The notes beneath the pieces are model-generated. The model did no database searches. It was not told where the DNA came from and saw nothing but the letters and a program-made list of their open reading frames with translations. The position numbers were made by a program, and so were the translations under genes. Below are positions 8,078-18,240 of a stretch of 55,145 bases of DNA, one piece after another. This DNA is from Sphingopyxis sp. (GTDB taxonomy: Bacteria; Pseudomonadota; Alphaproteobacteria; Sphingomonadales; Sphingomonadaceae), in the NCBI GenBank assembly GCA_016793775.1, contig JAEULK010000061.1, positions 1 through 55,145 on the forward strand, given 5' to 3'. Every line of letters starts with the position of its first letter. Position 1 is the stretch's first letter.

Positions 8078-9405
8078 CCGCCCCAGCGGCTGCGCGCCGC
8101 CGCGAGCGCCGCATATTTGGGGCTGTCGACCGCGCATTTGTCGAGCGCGGCGCGGCGCAATTTGGCGAGCAGTCCGGGTTCGGCGAGGGTCGTGGTGCCC
8201 GCCATCAGCGCCTGCGAAAGCGCCCGATCCTCGGCGCGCGCGCCGGCATCGAGGTCGCGCATCACGATGCCGAGCGCGTTCATCGCGACCACCGCCTCGA
8301 ACTTGGCATGCCCCTCGGCATGCGGTTTGATCGCGCCCTCGATCCAGTCGCGCACCGCCTGGACGATCTCGCGGTTGGTCGGCTCGCCTAACGGCGCTGT
8401 CGCAGCGGCAGGTGGCGGCGGCAATGCGCCCGCGCGTTCGGCCTCGGGCGCCTCTTCTTCGAGCAGCGCGATCAGGTCGAGTTCCTGCTCGGCCGTGCGG
8501 CGTCCGACGACGACGCGCTCGACCGTGGTGTCGGCGCCGCTGCGCCAGGCCTGTCCCATCTGCAAGCAGCCGAGCGCCCACCACAAAGTGCGGTAGACGA
8601 GCCAGAAACGGAAGCGATCCCGATCGACGGGCGCGCCGCCCGCGGCCTCATAAGCGGAAAAATAGTCTGCGAGGCTGCCGACGCCGAAGGCGGGCTTGTC
8701 GAGTTGGCCGAAGCGCCACACGGTCATGCAGCCGAAAGCAAGGTCCTCATGCGCGTCGCCGCGATGCGCAAGCTCCCAGTCGAGCACCACCGCCAGGCCG
8801 TCCGCGTCGACCATGATATTGCCCATGCGGTAATCGGCATGGACCAGTACCGGCGGCGCGGGGGTCGGCAGATGGTCCTCGCACCATTTGATCGCGAGCG
8901 CGATCGCCGGCCGGTCGCCGCCATAGGTCAGGAAGCGCGCCTTCAATTCGGCGAGCGCCGCGGCGGTGTCCATATGCGGAATTTCGGCGGGGATGGTCTC
9001 GGCCGGGATCGCATGGATGCGCGCCAGTTCGCGTCCAAGGTCGGCGACCAGCGACGGCGGCGGACTCGCGAGGATTTTCGCCGGGTTCACCTCGGCGATG
9101 ACGCGCTTCATGACATAGCCGGTGCCCATGCCGTCGCCGTCCGCGAGCACACCGACGACTTCGGGCGCCTTCACCCCCGCGGCGTGCGCAGCCTTTACCA
9201 GCGCCGCCTCGGTCGGATGGCCATAGGGGCGGTCCGCCATAAATTCGGCCGACGGCGCGCGGCGCAGCACATAGCCCTCACCCGCCCAGTCGAACGCCCA
9301 GCTTTCCATATTGGCGCCGCCCGACAGGCGACCGAGGCCCGAGAGCGTACCAGGTCCGGCGATACGGGTCATGAAGGCGGCGAGCGGCGGGGCGAGATCG
9401 GTCAT
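8074..9405 (-). CDS. APH-fold phosphotransferase with C-terminal DUF6285-like domain
   Basis: The 443-residue protein has an aminoglycoside-phosphotransferase/choline-kinase-like fold: glycine-rich loop near LSGGANMESWAF (28-39), catalytic loop HADYRMGN (189-196) and metal-binding VLDWE (207-211). A proline/alanine linker near 335-345 leads to a roughly 100-residue C-terminal domain resembling DUF6285. This subgroup is the bacterial counterpart of the ACAD10/11 kinase part and is often near acyl-CoA dehydrogenase genes, where it is thought to phosphorylate hydroxyacyl substrates (family knowledge). The acyl-CoA dehydrogenase and enoyl-CoA hydratase nearby fit that role. Confidence 0.87.
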   Translation of the reverse strand: MTDLAPPLAAFMTRIAGPGTLSGLGRLSGGANMESWAFDWAGEGYVLRRAPSAEFMADRPYGHPTEAALVKAAHAAGVKAPEVVGVLADGDGMGTGYVMKRVIAEVNPAKILASPPPSLVADLGRELARIHAIPAETIPAEIPHMDTAAALAELKARFLTYGGDRPAIALAIKWCEDHLPTPAPPVLVHADYRMGNIMVDADGLAVVLDWELAHRGDAHEDLAFGCMTVWRFGQLDKPAFGVGSLADYFSAYEAAGGAPVDRDRFRFWLVYRTLWWALGCLQMGQAWRSGADTTVERVVVGRRTAEQELDLIALLEEEAPEAERAGALPPPPAAATAPLGEPTNREIVQAVRDWIEGAIKPHAEGHAKFEAVVAMNALGIVMRDLDAGARAEDRALSQALMAGTTTLAEPGLLAKLRRAALDKCAVDSPKYAALAAARSRWGG

Positions 9406-9454
9406 CGCGCATCCCTGCGAAGGATTTTGTTCCGCCGCAAGGCGGATTCGGCTT

Positions 9455-10108
9455 TCAGCGGCGCAAGCGTCCCTTCGTCCTGCGGTCGTGCCATTTCGCC
9501 GCGAAGTGCAGCCCCCAGGCGATAGGCACGAGCAGGAACAGCCACATCCAAGGCCCGCTTTCGATCATCGCGTCACCGCCGACATGCCCGAACAGCGCCA
9601 CCAGGATAATCAGGCCGGCGACGACATAGACGCCGGTCTGATACCAATTATGCCCACTGCCGAGGTTCTGCGGATCGACCGGCAACGGCGCGCGGGCCGC
9701 CACCGCCGCCTCGATGGCGTCGCGGCGTCCGCGCCAACCGCCGACATAGTCCCACGTCTCGAGCCCGACCGTCCCCGCCTCGACGATGAAGATCGCGAGG
9801 CCGATCGCGGGGCCGTGCAGATGCTGCGCGATGCCGAGCGTGTCGAGCAACCGGCCGCCGAGAAAGACGACCGCGAGCAGCCCGCCGATCGCCCACATCG
9901 CCTGGACCGGCAGCCCGGCGATCATCGCGTCGATATGCGCCTCGAGATCGGCGCGCCAGCGCGCCACCTCCTCGGCCCTCACCCCGCGCACCCGCCCGTC
10001 GCGCCCGCGATAGGCGGGTCCCATCGCGGTATCGACGAACCAGCGGTCGAAACGCCGCAGTTCGCCGTCGCGGATCTGGTTCTTCTGATAGTCGCTCATG
10101 AACGCCAT
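9455..10108 (-). CDS. Four-helix membrane protein, unknown function
   Basis: The 217-residue protein has a charged N-terminal segment (RRFDRWFVDTAMG ... ARWRADLEAHID) and then four hydrophobic stretches (MWAIGGLLAVVFLGG, AIGLAIFIVEAGTVG, VYVVAGLIILVALFG and WMWLFLLVPIAWGLHF). ATG 10108 is chosen because GGGGG lies 6 bases upstream; a further ATG lies three codons in (10099), and the open frame upstream of 10108 has no support. It sits between the enoyl-CoA hydratase and phosphotransferase genes on the same strand. No family is recognised. Confidence 0.72.
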   Translation of the reverse strand: MAFMSDYQKNQIRDGELRRFDRWFVDTAMGPAYRGRDGRVRGVRAEEVARWRADLEAHIDAMIAGLPVQAMWAIGGLLAVVFLGGRLLDTLGIAQHLHGPAIGLAIFIVEAGTVGLETWDYVGGWRGRRDAIEAAVAARAPLPVDPQNLGSGHNWYQTGVYVVAGLIILVALFGHVGGDAMIESGPWMWLFLLVPIAWGLHFAAKWHDRRTKGRLRR

Positions 10109-10165
10109 GGATCGCCCCCGTTTCGCGCGCCATAGCGGACGGGCGGTTACCATCGCGATAATGGG

Positions 10166-10948
10166 TCAGCCCGCGCGTGTCCGCCCGCGTTCCATCACCG
10201 CCAAGCGCCGTGCCTCGACCGCGTCGGCGCTGACGCTGCGGTTCGCGGCTGACGACCGTTCCTGCTCCAGCGCCATCGCGTCGCCGAAGGGCAGCGCATA
10301 GCCGTCGTCGATCAGCGCTTTATAGGCGCGCACCATCGCGGGATCGGCGCTCGCGATATCGCGCGCCAGCGCCTGCGCGGCGGGTAGCAGGTCGGCGGGG
10401 GCGACGACGCGGTTGACGAGGCCCCAGGCGCAGGCCGTTTCGGCATCGAGGAAATTGCCGGTCAGCGACAATTCCTTCGCGCGGCCGATGCCGATCAGCC
10501 GCGACAATTTCTGCGACAGCCCCCAGCCCGGCATCACACCCACCCGCGCATGGGTGTCGGCGAAGCGCGCGTTGGTCGAGGCGATACGGATGTCGCACGC
10601 CAGCGCGACTTCGAACCCGCCCGTGATCGCGACGCCGTTGATCGCGCCGATCACCGGCTGCGGGCAGAGCTCGATCGCGCGCACCGGATTTTCGTCCGCG
10701 CTCGTTGCGTTGGCGGCGCCGAGGTTGCTCGTGTCGGCGCCCAGTTCCTTGAGGTCGAGACCCGCGGTAAAGGCGCGCTCCCCTGCACCGGTCAATATGA
10801 TCGCGCGAATGCTCTCATCGGCCGCGAGCTCGCGCATCGCGGCGGCGAGCTCCGCGCGCAGCGCCTTCGACAGCGCGTTCATCGCCTCTGCGCGGTTGAG
10901 GGTGACGGTGGCGACACCGTCGTCGCGGGTGATCAGGACAAGCGGCAT
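10166..10948 (-). CDS. Enoyl-CoA hydratase/isomerase family protein
   Basis: This 260-residue crotonase-fold protein has the oxyanion-hole segment ERAFTAGLDLKELG and the signature AITGGFEVALACDIRIAS, whose Glu is one of the usual catalytic acids. It probably hydrates or isomerises an enoyl-CoA, following the acyl-CoA dehydrogenase step encoded nearby. The ATG at 10948 overlaps the TGA of the upstream cupin gene (TGATG), so the two are coupled; a longer open frame upstream is part of the cupin gene in another frame and is not used. The exact substrate cannot be inferred. Confidence 0.88.
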   Translation of the reverse strand: MPLVLITRDDGVATVTLNRAEAMNALSKALRAELAAAMRELAADESIRAIILTGAGERAFTAGLDLKELGADTSNLGAANATSADENPVRAIELCPQPVIGAINGVAITGGFEVALACDIRIASTNARFADTHARVGVMPGWGLSQKLSRLIGIGRAKELSLTGNFLDAETACAWGLVNRVVAPADLLPAAQALARDIASADPAMVRAYKALIDDGYALPFGDAMALEQERSSAANRSVSADAVEARRLAVMERGRTRAG

Positions 10949-11940
10949 CAGGCGATTTCTCCATAAGAAGCATAATCCTCTACATGGATGTTGGGCCGAC
11001 GGAAGCTGGTAAAGCTCATGCTCGCCGACAGGTCGAGCGCCTCGACCTGGTGCCACCAACCGACCGGCAGGAAGACGCCCCCGCCGGGGCCGATGATCGT
11101 TTCGAGCACCGGCGGCATTTGAGCGTCGCCTTCGCCCGCGGGCAGCGGTTCATTGCCCCAGTCGGAGAAGCAATGGCGGCTGTTCTTCATCCGCGCAAAG
11201 GCCCAGGGCGGCGCCATGCGCACGCGCTTGCGGCCGATCACCTGCACCAGCAGATTATTGGTGAGGTCGTGGTGCCAAGGCGTGAGCGTACCCTTTGGCC
11301 CGAGCCAGAAAAAGCCGTCGCGCGGCCGCGGATCGAGCAGGTCGATAAGCGCCATATCGTCCCACAAGGGCGCAAGCGCCGCGGCGTTGGTGCCGCTGTT
11401 ATAGGCGGTCAGATAGATGTCGTTGCTCGCCTCGTCCTTGCGAAGCCAGTCGACCAGCTCGCCGAAACGCACGAGCCGGCGATGGTCGTCCTTGGCGATC
11501 TCGTAATCGGCGCTGCGTTCGCGCTCGACCTGCGCCTCGACGACCGCATCGCCCGCGACGACGGCGAAATGGTCGAGCGACCAGCGCGCCAATGCGGGCC
11601 AGTGATCGATCAGCCCGGTCAGTTTGGCGGGGCGCCCCGCCTCATAATAATGCCGATAGAAGAGATCGGGATCGGGCTTGTCCAGCGTATCGAGCGCGAA
11701 GCCACCATCGGCCTCGAAGGCGAGCCGCCGCTGGTTCGCGAACAGCCAGTCCTGCTTGGCCATGCGCGCCGCCTGCCGCCGCAGCATCACTGCCATCGGA
11801 TCCTTGCCCAGCCGGTCGATCTCGTACTTCGCCGACGCCGCCGACACCCCCGCGCCGACGAGCCGTGCGTGCAGCGCCGCGTCATCGTCGCCCGCCGCGA
11901 GGCCTTCGGCGATGAGTGCGCGTTTGTCGGTCTGGGCCAT
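10948..11940 (-). CDS. Cupin-like (JmjC-type) Fe(II)/2-oxoglutarate oxygenase-like protein
   Basis: The 330-residue protein belongs to the cupin_8/JmjC-like group. The facial triad is visible as His223-x-Asp225 in TPWHHDLTNN and His297 in LPVGWWHQVE, and GRKRVRMAPP is typical of the strand between them. This predicts an Fe(II)- and 2-oxoglutarate-dependent hydroxylase of unknown target. An N-terminal helical region of about 75 residues precedes the catalytic domain. Its stop codon overlaps the start of the enoyl-CoA hydratase gene, so it heads a transcription unit running down to the phosphotransferase or beyond. Confidence 0.85.
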   Translation of the reverse strand: MAQTDKRALIAEGLAAGDDDAALHARLVGAGVSAASAKYEIDRLGKDPMAVMLRRQAARMAKQDWLFANQRRLAFEADGGFALDTLDKPDPDLFYRHYYEAGRPAKLTGLIDHWPALARWSLDHFAVVAGDAVVEAQVERERSADYEIAKDDHRRLVRFGELVDWLRKDEASNDIYLTAYNSGTNAAALAPLWDDMALIDLLDPRPRDGFFWLGPKGTLTPWHHDLTNNLLVQVIGRKRVRMAPPWAFARMKNSRHCFSDWGNEPLPAGEGDAQMPPVLETIIGPGGGVFLPVGWWHQVEALDLSASMSFTSFRRPNIHVEDYASYGEIA

Positions 11941-11993
11941 GGCAGAAACTCCTCGGGTTCCCCAAGGCTATGCCCATGACAATAGGATGACAA

Positions 11994-13268
11994 TCATTCG
12001 CCCGGCGGGCCCTTGTAACCCGGCCCATAGACCGCAGCACGGAAATCGCGGTGGAGCGTCCCGTCATATGGCAGGGTCTGGACGAAGAAAACCGCGGTCA
12101 GCTTGTTGGCGGGATCGACCCAGAACAAGGTCGAGGCCATGCCGTCCCAGAAAAATTCGCCGGTCGCGCCGCGGCTTTCCTCGGCGGTCAGCGGCGGCCC
12201 GTTGCGCACCGCGAAGTCGAAGCCGAAACCGACATGGCCCTTGCCCGGCAGCCAGGCGCGTTCCCTGATCGCGGGATCGAGCTGGTCGCTCGCCATCAGC
12301 GTCACGGTCGAGGGTTTGAGGATACGCGCGCCCTCCAGCTCGCCGCCGTTCAGCAGCATGCGCGCAAAACGCTGATAATCGTCGAGCGTCGAGGCGAGGC
12401 CGAAGCCGCCGGGGGTCAGCCTGTGATCCTGGAAGTTCAGCACCCGCGCGGTGGCCGCGTCCTGCTGGGCCATCTTGCCGTCCTTCTTCTCATACATGGC
12501 GGCAAAGCGCGGCAGCCGCGCATCGGGCTGGCGCCACCCGGTATCGCCCATCTTGAGCGGCTCGAAGATATGCGTGCGGACATAGTCGGCGAAATTCTGG
12601 CCCGAGAGTTTCTCGACCAGCGCCGCCTGCACATCGACCGCGATGCTATATTCCCACTGGCTGCCCGGCTGGTAGAGCAAAGGCACGGTCGCCAGGCGGC
12701 GGCTCGCTTCAGCCAAGTCGATGTCGAGCGCGAGCGGCGCTGCGGCGACATAGGCGTCATGCGCGGGGGTCGGTCCGGCGCCATAAGCGAAGCCCGCGGT
12801 GTGACGCAGGATGTCGCGCACCGTGATCGGGCGTTCGGCGGCGACATAGCGCGGCTGACCTGCCGCGTCCTTGCCCGCATAGACACGCATGTCCGCATAT
12901 TCGGGCAGATATTTGGACAGCGGATCGTCGAGCCGGACCTTGCCCGCCTCCCACAATTGCATCAGCGCGACGCCGGTCACCGGCTTGGTCATCGAATAGA
13001 TTTGCGCGATCGTATCGCGCGCCATCGGACGGTTCGCGGCGCGGTCTGCGAAGCCCGCGCTGCCATAATAGACCTCGCGCCCGTCCTGCCACACCAAGGC
13101 CGACACGCCCGCCGCGCGGTCGCTGGCGATCATCTGCGCCAGCGCGGCGTCGATGCGCGCCTTGTCGATCTTCACGGTTTCGGCGGTCGCGTTTTTTGCA
13201 TAGGCGACAGGGGCGGGCATCACGACAGGCGCGAGGGCCAAGGCCAGCGCCAGGACGGTTTTACGCAT
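11994..13268 (-). CDS. Exported serine hydrolase, class C beta-lactamase/esterase VIII fold
   Basis: The 424-residue protein has a Sec signal peptide (about 1-24, ending APVAYA). It carries the nucleophile motif Ser92-Met-Thr-Lys95 ([10 protein letters not shown]) and a Tyr at 207 in WEYSIAV, where class C beta-lactamases have Y-x-N; the Asn position is Ile here, as in many family VIII esterases. I therefore favour an esterase or D-aminopeptidase-like hydrolase over a true lactamase. It is monocistronic by position: a strong hairpin terminator lies between its promoter region and etfA. Confidence 0.87.
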   Translation of the reverse strand: MRKTVLALALALAPVVMPAPVAYAKNATAETVKIDKARIDAALAQMIASDRAAGVSALVWQDGREVYYGSAGFADRAANRPMARDTIAQIYSMTKPVTGVALMQLWEAGKVRLDDPLSKYLPEYADMRVYAGKDAAGQPRYVAAERPITVRDILRHTAGFAYGAGPTPAHDAYVAAAPLALDIDLAEASRRLATVPLLYQPGSQWEYSIAVDVQAALVEKLSGQNFADYVRTHIFEPLKMGDTGWRQPDARLPRFAAMYEKKDGKMAQQDAATARVLNFQDHRLTPGGFGLASTLDDYQRFARMLLNGGELEGARILKPSTVTLMASDQLDPAIRERAWLPGKGHVGFGFDFAVRNGPPLTAEESRGATGEFFWDGMASTLFWVDPANKLTAVFFVQTLPYDGTLHRDFRAAVYGPGYKGPPGE

Positions 13269-13322
13269 GCGTCTCTCCCCTTTTCTTTCGGGCGAGACTA
13301 GCAGGTGGCGGACAAAGAAAAA

Positions 13323-13348
13323 GGGCGGCCCCGCCGGGGCCGCCCTTT
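13323..13348 (-). terminator. Rho-independent terminator of etfBA
   Basis: A perfect 10-bp stem, GGGCGGCCCC with GGGGCCGCCC, closes a 3-base loop. On the minus strand it is followed by CTTTTTCTTTG, and on the plus strand by TTT. It starts 27 bases after the etfA stop codon. This is the strongest simple terminator in the window and probably insulates etfBA from the serine hydrolase gene behind it. Confidence 0.85.
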
Positions 13349-13374
13349 CGCATTCCTATTCGTCGCCCGAAGGA

Positions 13375-14304
13375 TCAGATCTTGCCGGTCAGCTCCGGCA
13401 CCGCCGAGAACAGGTCGGCGACGAGGCCGAAGTCCGCGACCTGGAAGATCGGGGCGTCTTCGTCCTTGTTGATCGCGACGATGGTCTTGCTGTCCTTCAT
13501 GCCGGCAAGGTGCTGGATCGCGCCCGAGATACCGATCGCGAAATAGACCTGCGGCGCGACGATCTTGCCGGTCTGGCCGACCTGATAGTCGTTGGGGACA
13601 TAGCCCGCATCGACCGCGGCGCGCGACGCACCGAGCGCGGCGCCGAGCTTGTCGGCGAGCGGCACGATAACTTCTTCGTACTTCTCGCTAGAACCCAGCG
13701 CGCGGCCGCCCGACACGATGATCTTGGCCGAGGTGAGTTCGGGGCGATCCTGCTTGGCGATTTCGGCGCCGACGAAGCTCGACGTGCCGGCGTCGCCGCC
13801 CGCGCTGACGGCTTCGATGGTGCCCGAACCGCCCGAGGTCGCGGCCTTGTCGAACGCGGTGCCGCGCACGGTCAGGACCAGCTTGGCGTGGCTGCTCTCG
13901 ACGGTCGCGATCGCGTTGCCGGCGTAGATCGGACGCGTGAAGCTCTTCTCGCCCTCGACCGACAGGATTTCCGAAATCTGCATCACGTCGAGCAAAGCGG
14001 CGACGCGCGGCGCGATATTCTTGCCGGTCGTCGTAGCGGGCGCGAGGAACGCGTCGTGCGAGCCCATCAGATCGGCGATCAGCGGCGCGACATTCTCGGG
14101 CAGATTGTGACCGAAGGCGGCATTGTCGGCGACATGGACCTTGCCGACGCCCGCGATTGCCGCGGCTTCCTTGGCGACCGCATCGACGCCCGAACCGGCG
14201 ACGAGCAGATGAACTTCGCCGAGCTTCGACGCGGCGGTGACCACCGCGAGCGTGGCGTCCTTGACGGCGCTGCCGTCATGTTCGACCCAAACCAGAGTTT
14301 TCAT
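13375..14304 (-). CDS. etfA: Electron transfer flavoprotein subunit alpha
   Basis: The 309-residue alpha subunit of ETF binds FAD and carries electrons from acyl-CoA and related dehydrogenases to ETF:quinone oxidoreductase. The C-terminal FAD-binding domain is clear: [20 protein letters not shown], then [20 protein letters not shown] and the ETF-alpha signature around [16 protein letters not shown] and [10 protein letters not shown]. The length is normal for the family. Its ATG overlaps the TGA of etfB (ATGA), so the two subunits are translationally coupled, as expected for a heterodimer. Confidence 0.97.
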   Translation of the reverse strand: MKTLVWVEHDGSAVKDATLAVVTAASKLGEVHLLVAGSGVDAVAKEAAAIAGVGKVHVADNAAFGHNLPENVAPLIADLMGSHDAFLAPATTTGKNIAPRVAALLDVMQISEILSVEGEKSFTRPIYAGNAIATVESSHAKLVLTVRGTAFDKAATSGGSGTIEAVSAGGDAGTSSFVGAEIAKQDRPELTSAKIIVSGGRALGSSEKYEEVIVPLADKLGAALGASRAAVDAGYVPNDYQVGQTGKIVAPQVYFAIGISGAIQHLAGMKDSKTIVAINKDEDAPIFQVADFGLVADLFSAVPELTGKI

Positions 14305-15050
14305 GAATGCACTCCCACGGCTTTCAACTTGGCAACCAGTTCATCGACGTCGGCGACCTTGATCCCGGCCGAGCGGACGGGCGGTTCCGAAACTTTGACG
14401 ACCTTCACCCGCGGCGCGGTGTCGATGCCGTAATCGGCAGGGGTCTTGGTATCGAGCGGCTTCGACTTCGCCTTCATGATGTTCGGCAGCGAGGCATAGC
14501 GCGGCTCGTTGAGGCGAAGGTCGGTGGTGACGATCGCGGGAAGCTTCAGCTTCACCGTTTCGAGGCCGCCGTCGACTTCGCGCGTCACGTTGACGCTATC
14601 GCCGTCGACATTGACCGCGCTGGCGAAAGTGCCCTGTGCCCAGCCGGTCAGCGCGGCGAGCATCTGGCCGGTCTGGTTGTTGTCGTCGTCGATCGCCTGC
14701 TTGCCGAGGATAACGAGACCCGGTGCCTCGGCGTCGGCGATGGCTTTCAGGATCTTGGCGATCGCGAGCGGTTCGACCGCATCGTCGGTCTGCACCAGGA
14801 TCGCGCGGTCGGCGCCCATCGCGAGCGCGGTGCGCAGCGTTTCCTGCGCCTTCGCCGGGCCGACGGACACCGCTACGATCTCTGTCGCGACGCCCTTTTC
14901 CTTCAGGCGGATCGCTTCTTCGACGCCGATCTCGTCGAACGGGTTCATCGACATCTTCACATTGGCGAGGTCGACGCCAGTGCCGTCGGACTTGACCCGC
15001 GGCTTGACGTTGTAATCGAGCACCCGCTTCACGGGGACGAGGATTTTCAT
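14301..15050 (-). CDS. etfB: Electron transfer flavoprotein subunit beta
   Basis: The 249-residue beta subunit of ETF starts with the typical [19 protein letters not shown] and contains the conserved [17 protein letters not shown] and the AMP-binding [20 protein letters not shown] region. ATG 15050 is preceded by AGGAG and matches the family N-terminus; seven extra in-frame codons upstream are not supported. It is transcribed ahead of etfA. A 16-base ACGT-type palindrome 49 bases upstream (15099-15114) is a candidate regulator site in the short gap behind the 79-residue ORF. Confidence 0.97.
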   Translation of the reverse strand: MKILVPVKRVLDYNVKPRVKSDGTGVDLANVKMSMNPFDEIGVEEAIRLKEKGVATEIVAVSVGPAKAQETLRTALAMGADRAILVQTDDAVEPLAIAKILKAIADAEAPGLVILGKQAIDDDNNQTGQMLAALTGWAQGTFASAVNVDGDSVNVTREVDGGLETVKLKLPAIVTTDLRLNEPRYASLPNIMKAKSKPLDTKTPADYGIDTAPRVKVVKVSEPPVRSAGIKVADVDELVAKLKAVGVHS

Positions 15051-15098
15051 GGCTCTTTCAGCTCCTCTCAAAAATTGTGCACTGCGCCATAGTTGCGC

Positions 15099-15114
15099 TT
15101 TACGTAAACGTCAA
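15099..15114 (-). promoter_or_regulatory. Candidate operator before etfBA (TTTACGTAAACGTCAA)
   Basis: A 16-base interrupted palindrome with inverted ACGT cores two bases apart lies 49-64 bases upstream of etfB, in a 69-base gap. It resembles the sites known to me for MerR-family LiuR-type regulators of acyl-CoA and branched-chain amino acid catabolism in proteobacteria, whose regulons often include ETF. A similar palindrome precedes the PQQ dehydrogenase at 46292. The regulator itself is not in this window. Confidence 0.5.
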
Positions 15115-15119
15115 CTGGA

Positions 15120-15359
15120 CTAGCCCCCATCGAAGTCGTCGGGCCAAGCATCGAGGCAGACCCATTCCTGCTGACTAGGATTCCAACGATACAGGGCGCC
15201 GTAGCCATATAGCTTCCCAGCTTCCAGCTTCTCGAACGCGTCTCTTGCCTCTGCTTCTGATGAGTAAGCGCTGCCTATGCCGTCATCGTCATCGTCATCC
15301 CGCCAAACATGGGTCGAATAATTGGCGTTGTAATGATTCTCGTCCGATATGAACGGCAT
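15120..15359 (-). CDS. Small acidic hypothetical protein
   Basis: The 79-residue product is very acidic, with a run of six Asp (in [11 protein letters not shown]) near residue 20-27 and a DDFDGG end. It has aromatic-rich segments ([20 protein letters not shown]). GC content is near 50-55%, well below its neighbours, which suggests later acquisition. GGGGG lies about 10 bases before the ATG, and the gene begins 15 bases after the sucC stop, so it may be translated from the sucC mRNA. No family is recognised. Confidence 0.6.
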   Translation of the reverse strand: MPFISDENHYNANYSTHVWRDDDDDDGIGSAYSSEAEARDAFEKLEAGKLYGYGALYRWNPSQQEWVCLDAWPDDFDGG

Positions 15360-15374
15360 AATAGCAGACCCCCA

Positions 15375-16583
<1,209 letters not shown>

Positions 16584-16787
16584 GAGGTCTGCCGGGCCTT
16601 TCGACTCTGGAAGGGGAGATGATCGGCGCCGCCTAAGCACAAGTCAGGCGGCAATTCTACCCCCGGGTCCCCCAGATATTCTTGTCGGCGGCAAAGGCTT
16701 TCGGCCAGCCGGTCCGTCTTCCCGATGACGCCCACGACCCGAGCTGATAGTCGGGCAGCGTCGCGTTGCGGGATGAGGGAGGCGAAG

Positions 16788-17915
16788 ATGCGGATAAAGC
16801 TTCTGGTTTTGGCAATGTCGGCGATCGCCGGCGGGGGCGACGCGGCGGCGCAGGTGAACCAGTCGCTCGACGTCCAGATCGTCGAGGCGCCGAAAATCGC
16901 CCGCATCGGCGCGACCGATCAGCTCGTCTATGAACTCCACCTCACCAATTTTTCCGGCCACCCGCTCGAGCTCAACGGACTCACGATCGAGGCCGGTGAC
17001 CGGAGCACGCCGCTCAAGACCTATAACAGAGAAGAACTGCCCGCTGCGATCGCGCTCGTCGGACCCGCCGAAGCCAATGCGCGGATCATTCCGACCGGCC
17101 GCCGCGCCATCGTCTATATCGGCGCGCCCATCCCCGCCGCCTTTCCGCGCGGACCGATCTCGCACCGGCTGACGCTGAACAGGATCGACACCGAAGAGGG
17201 CGATTTCACGATTTCGGGCGGCGCGGCAGTGCCGGAAGCCGCCGCCCTGCCCCGCCTGTCGCCGCCGCTGCGCGGCGGGCCGTGGGTCGCGGTCTATAAC
17301 CCCGCGATGGAGCGCGGCCACCGCCGCGTCTTCTATGCCACCGAGGGCAAGGCGACGCTGCCGGGCCGCTTCGCCATCGATTTCATGAAGGTCGACACCG
17401 ACGGCCAATTGTCGGCGGGCGACGCCAATATCCCCGCCAATCATCTGGGCTTCGGCGCCGAGGTTCTCGCGGTCGCCGACGGCACCATCGTCGGGCTGCG
17501 CGACGATGTGCCCGACCCGGCGGCCGCGAAAGGTCGCGCAAATCCCAGCATCGCCGATGCCAGCGGCAATTATGTGATGATCGACATCGGCGGCGGACGC
17601 ATCGCGACCTATGAACATCTGAAACAGGGCGCACCGGTCGCGGTCGGCGACCGCGTCAAGGCGGGGCAGGTGGTGGGCCACCTCGGCTTCACCGGCCAGG
17701 CGAGCGCGCCGCACCTGCATTTCCACCTCGCCGATCGCGCGTCGATCCTGGGTGCGGAGGGCCAGCCCTACCGCTTCACGTCGCTGACGCGGCTCGGCCA
17801 ATATCCGGCGATCGAAAGTTTTTTCCGCGGCGAAGCCTGGCCGGCGGCGGATCGCCCGGAGATCGTGCGCGACAGTTTTCCGCCGCCCAATATCGTCGTT
17901 CGCTTCGGCGACTGA
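16788..17915 (+). CDS. M23 family metallopeptidase, exported
   Basis: The 375-residue protein has a signal peptide (ends near GGGDAAAQ, residue 22), an N-terminal beta-rich region (about 25-190) and a C-terminal LytM/M23 domain. The domain shows the NYVMIDIGGGRIATYEHLK strand, GDRVKAGQVVGHLGFTG and the zinc motif HLHFH at 309-313. The first metal motif, normally H-x-G-x-D, reads HLGFG (219-223), so the Asp ligand is not obvious. ATG 16788 follows GGGAGG; the earlier in-frame ATG at 16725 is unlikely. It is divergent from sucC. Expected to act on peptidoglycan or another envelope peptide. Confidence 0.85.
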   Translation: MRIKLLVLAMSAIAGGGDAAAQVNQSLDVQIVEAPKIARIGATDQLVYELHLTNFSGHPLELNGLTIEAGDRSTPLKTYNREELPAAIALVGPAEANARIIPTGRRAIVYIGAPIPAAFPRGPISHRLTLNRIDTEEGDFTISGGAAVPEAAALPRLSPPLRGGPWVAVYNPAMERGHRRVFYATEGKATLPGRFAIDFMKVDTDGQLSAGDANIPANHLGFGAEVLAVADGTIVGLRDDVPDPAAAKGRANPSIADASGNYVMIDIGGGRIATYEHLKQGAPVAVGDRVKAGQVVGHLGFTGQASAPHLHFHLADRASILGAEGQPYRFTSLTRLGQYPAIESFFRGEAWPAADRPEIVRDSFPPPNIVVRFGD

Positions 17916-17924
17916 GCGCGCCGC

Positions 17925-18236
17925 TCAGCCGAAGGCGCAGAGCGCCGCCGAGCTGGTCGTCACCGACAGAATCTCGGGGTCCTTGAGCGCCCGCACCTTG
18001 TACAGAAACTGGTTGAGCGACAGGTCACTCGCGCGCTTGTCCTTGAGACTGGCGAGCGAGCCGATGCGGCGCAACTGGAGTAGCGACAGCCGATCGACCA
18101 TGCGTTCGGCCATGCAGCCCGCGACACGCTGTGACAGGCCGGCATCGATCAGCCCCGTGCGCAGCCGCGTCTCGGGGGTCGCGCAGCCGCCCAGCGTCAG
18201 CGCCGTCAGCAGCGGCACCAGCATCCATCGCGTCAT
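17925..18236 (-). CDS. Small hypothetical lipoprotein
   Basis: This 103-residue protein has a signal peptide with lipobox LGGC (Cys18 from ATG 18236). The mature part is helical and charged (GLIDAGLSQRVAGCMAERMVDRLSLLQLRRIGSLASLKDKR). ATG 18236 has GGAAGG upstream and begins 4 bases after the stop of the beta-lactamase-like gene, so the two are probably one operon. An in-frame ATG at 18251 overlapping that gene is less likely. Function unknown. Confidence 0.78.
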   Translation of the reverse strand: MTRWMLVPLLTALTLGGCATPETRLRTGLIDAGLSQRVAGCMAERMVDRLSLLQLRRIGSLASLKDKRASDLSLNQFLYKVRALKDPEILSVTTSSAALCAFG

Positions 18237-18240
18237 CGCC

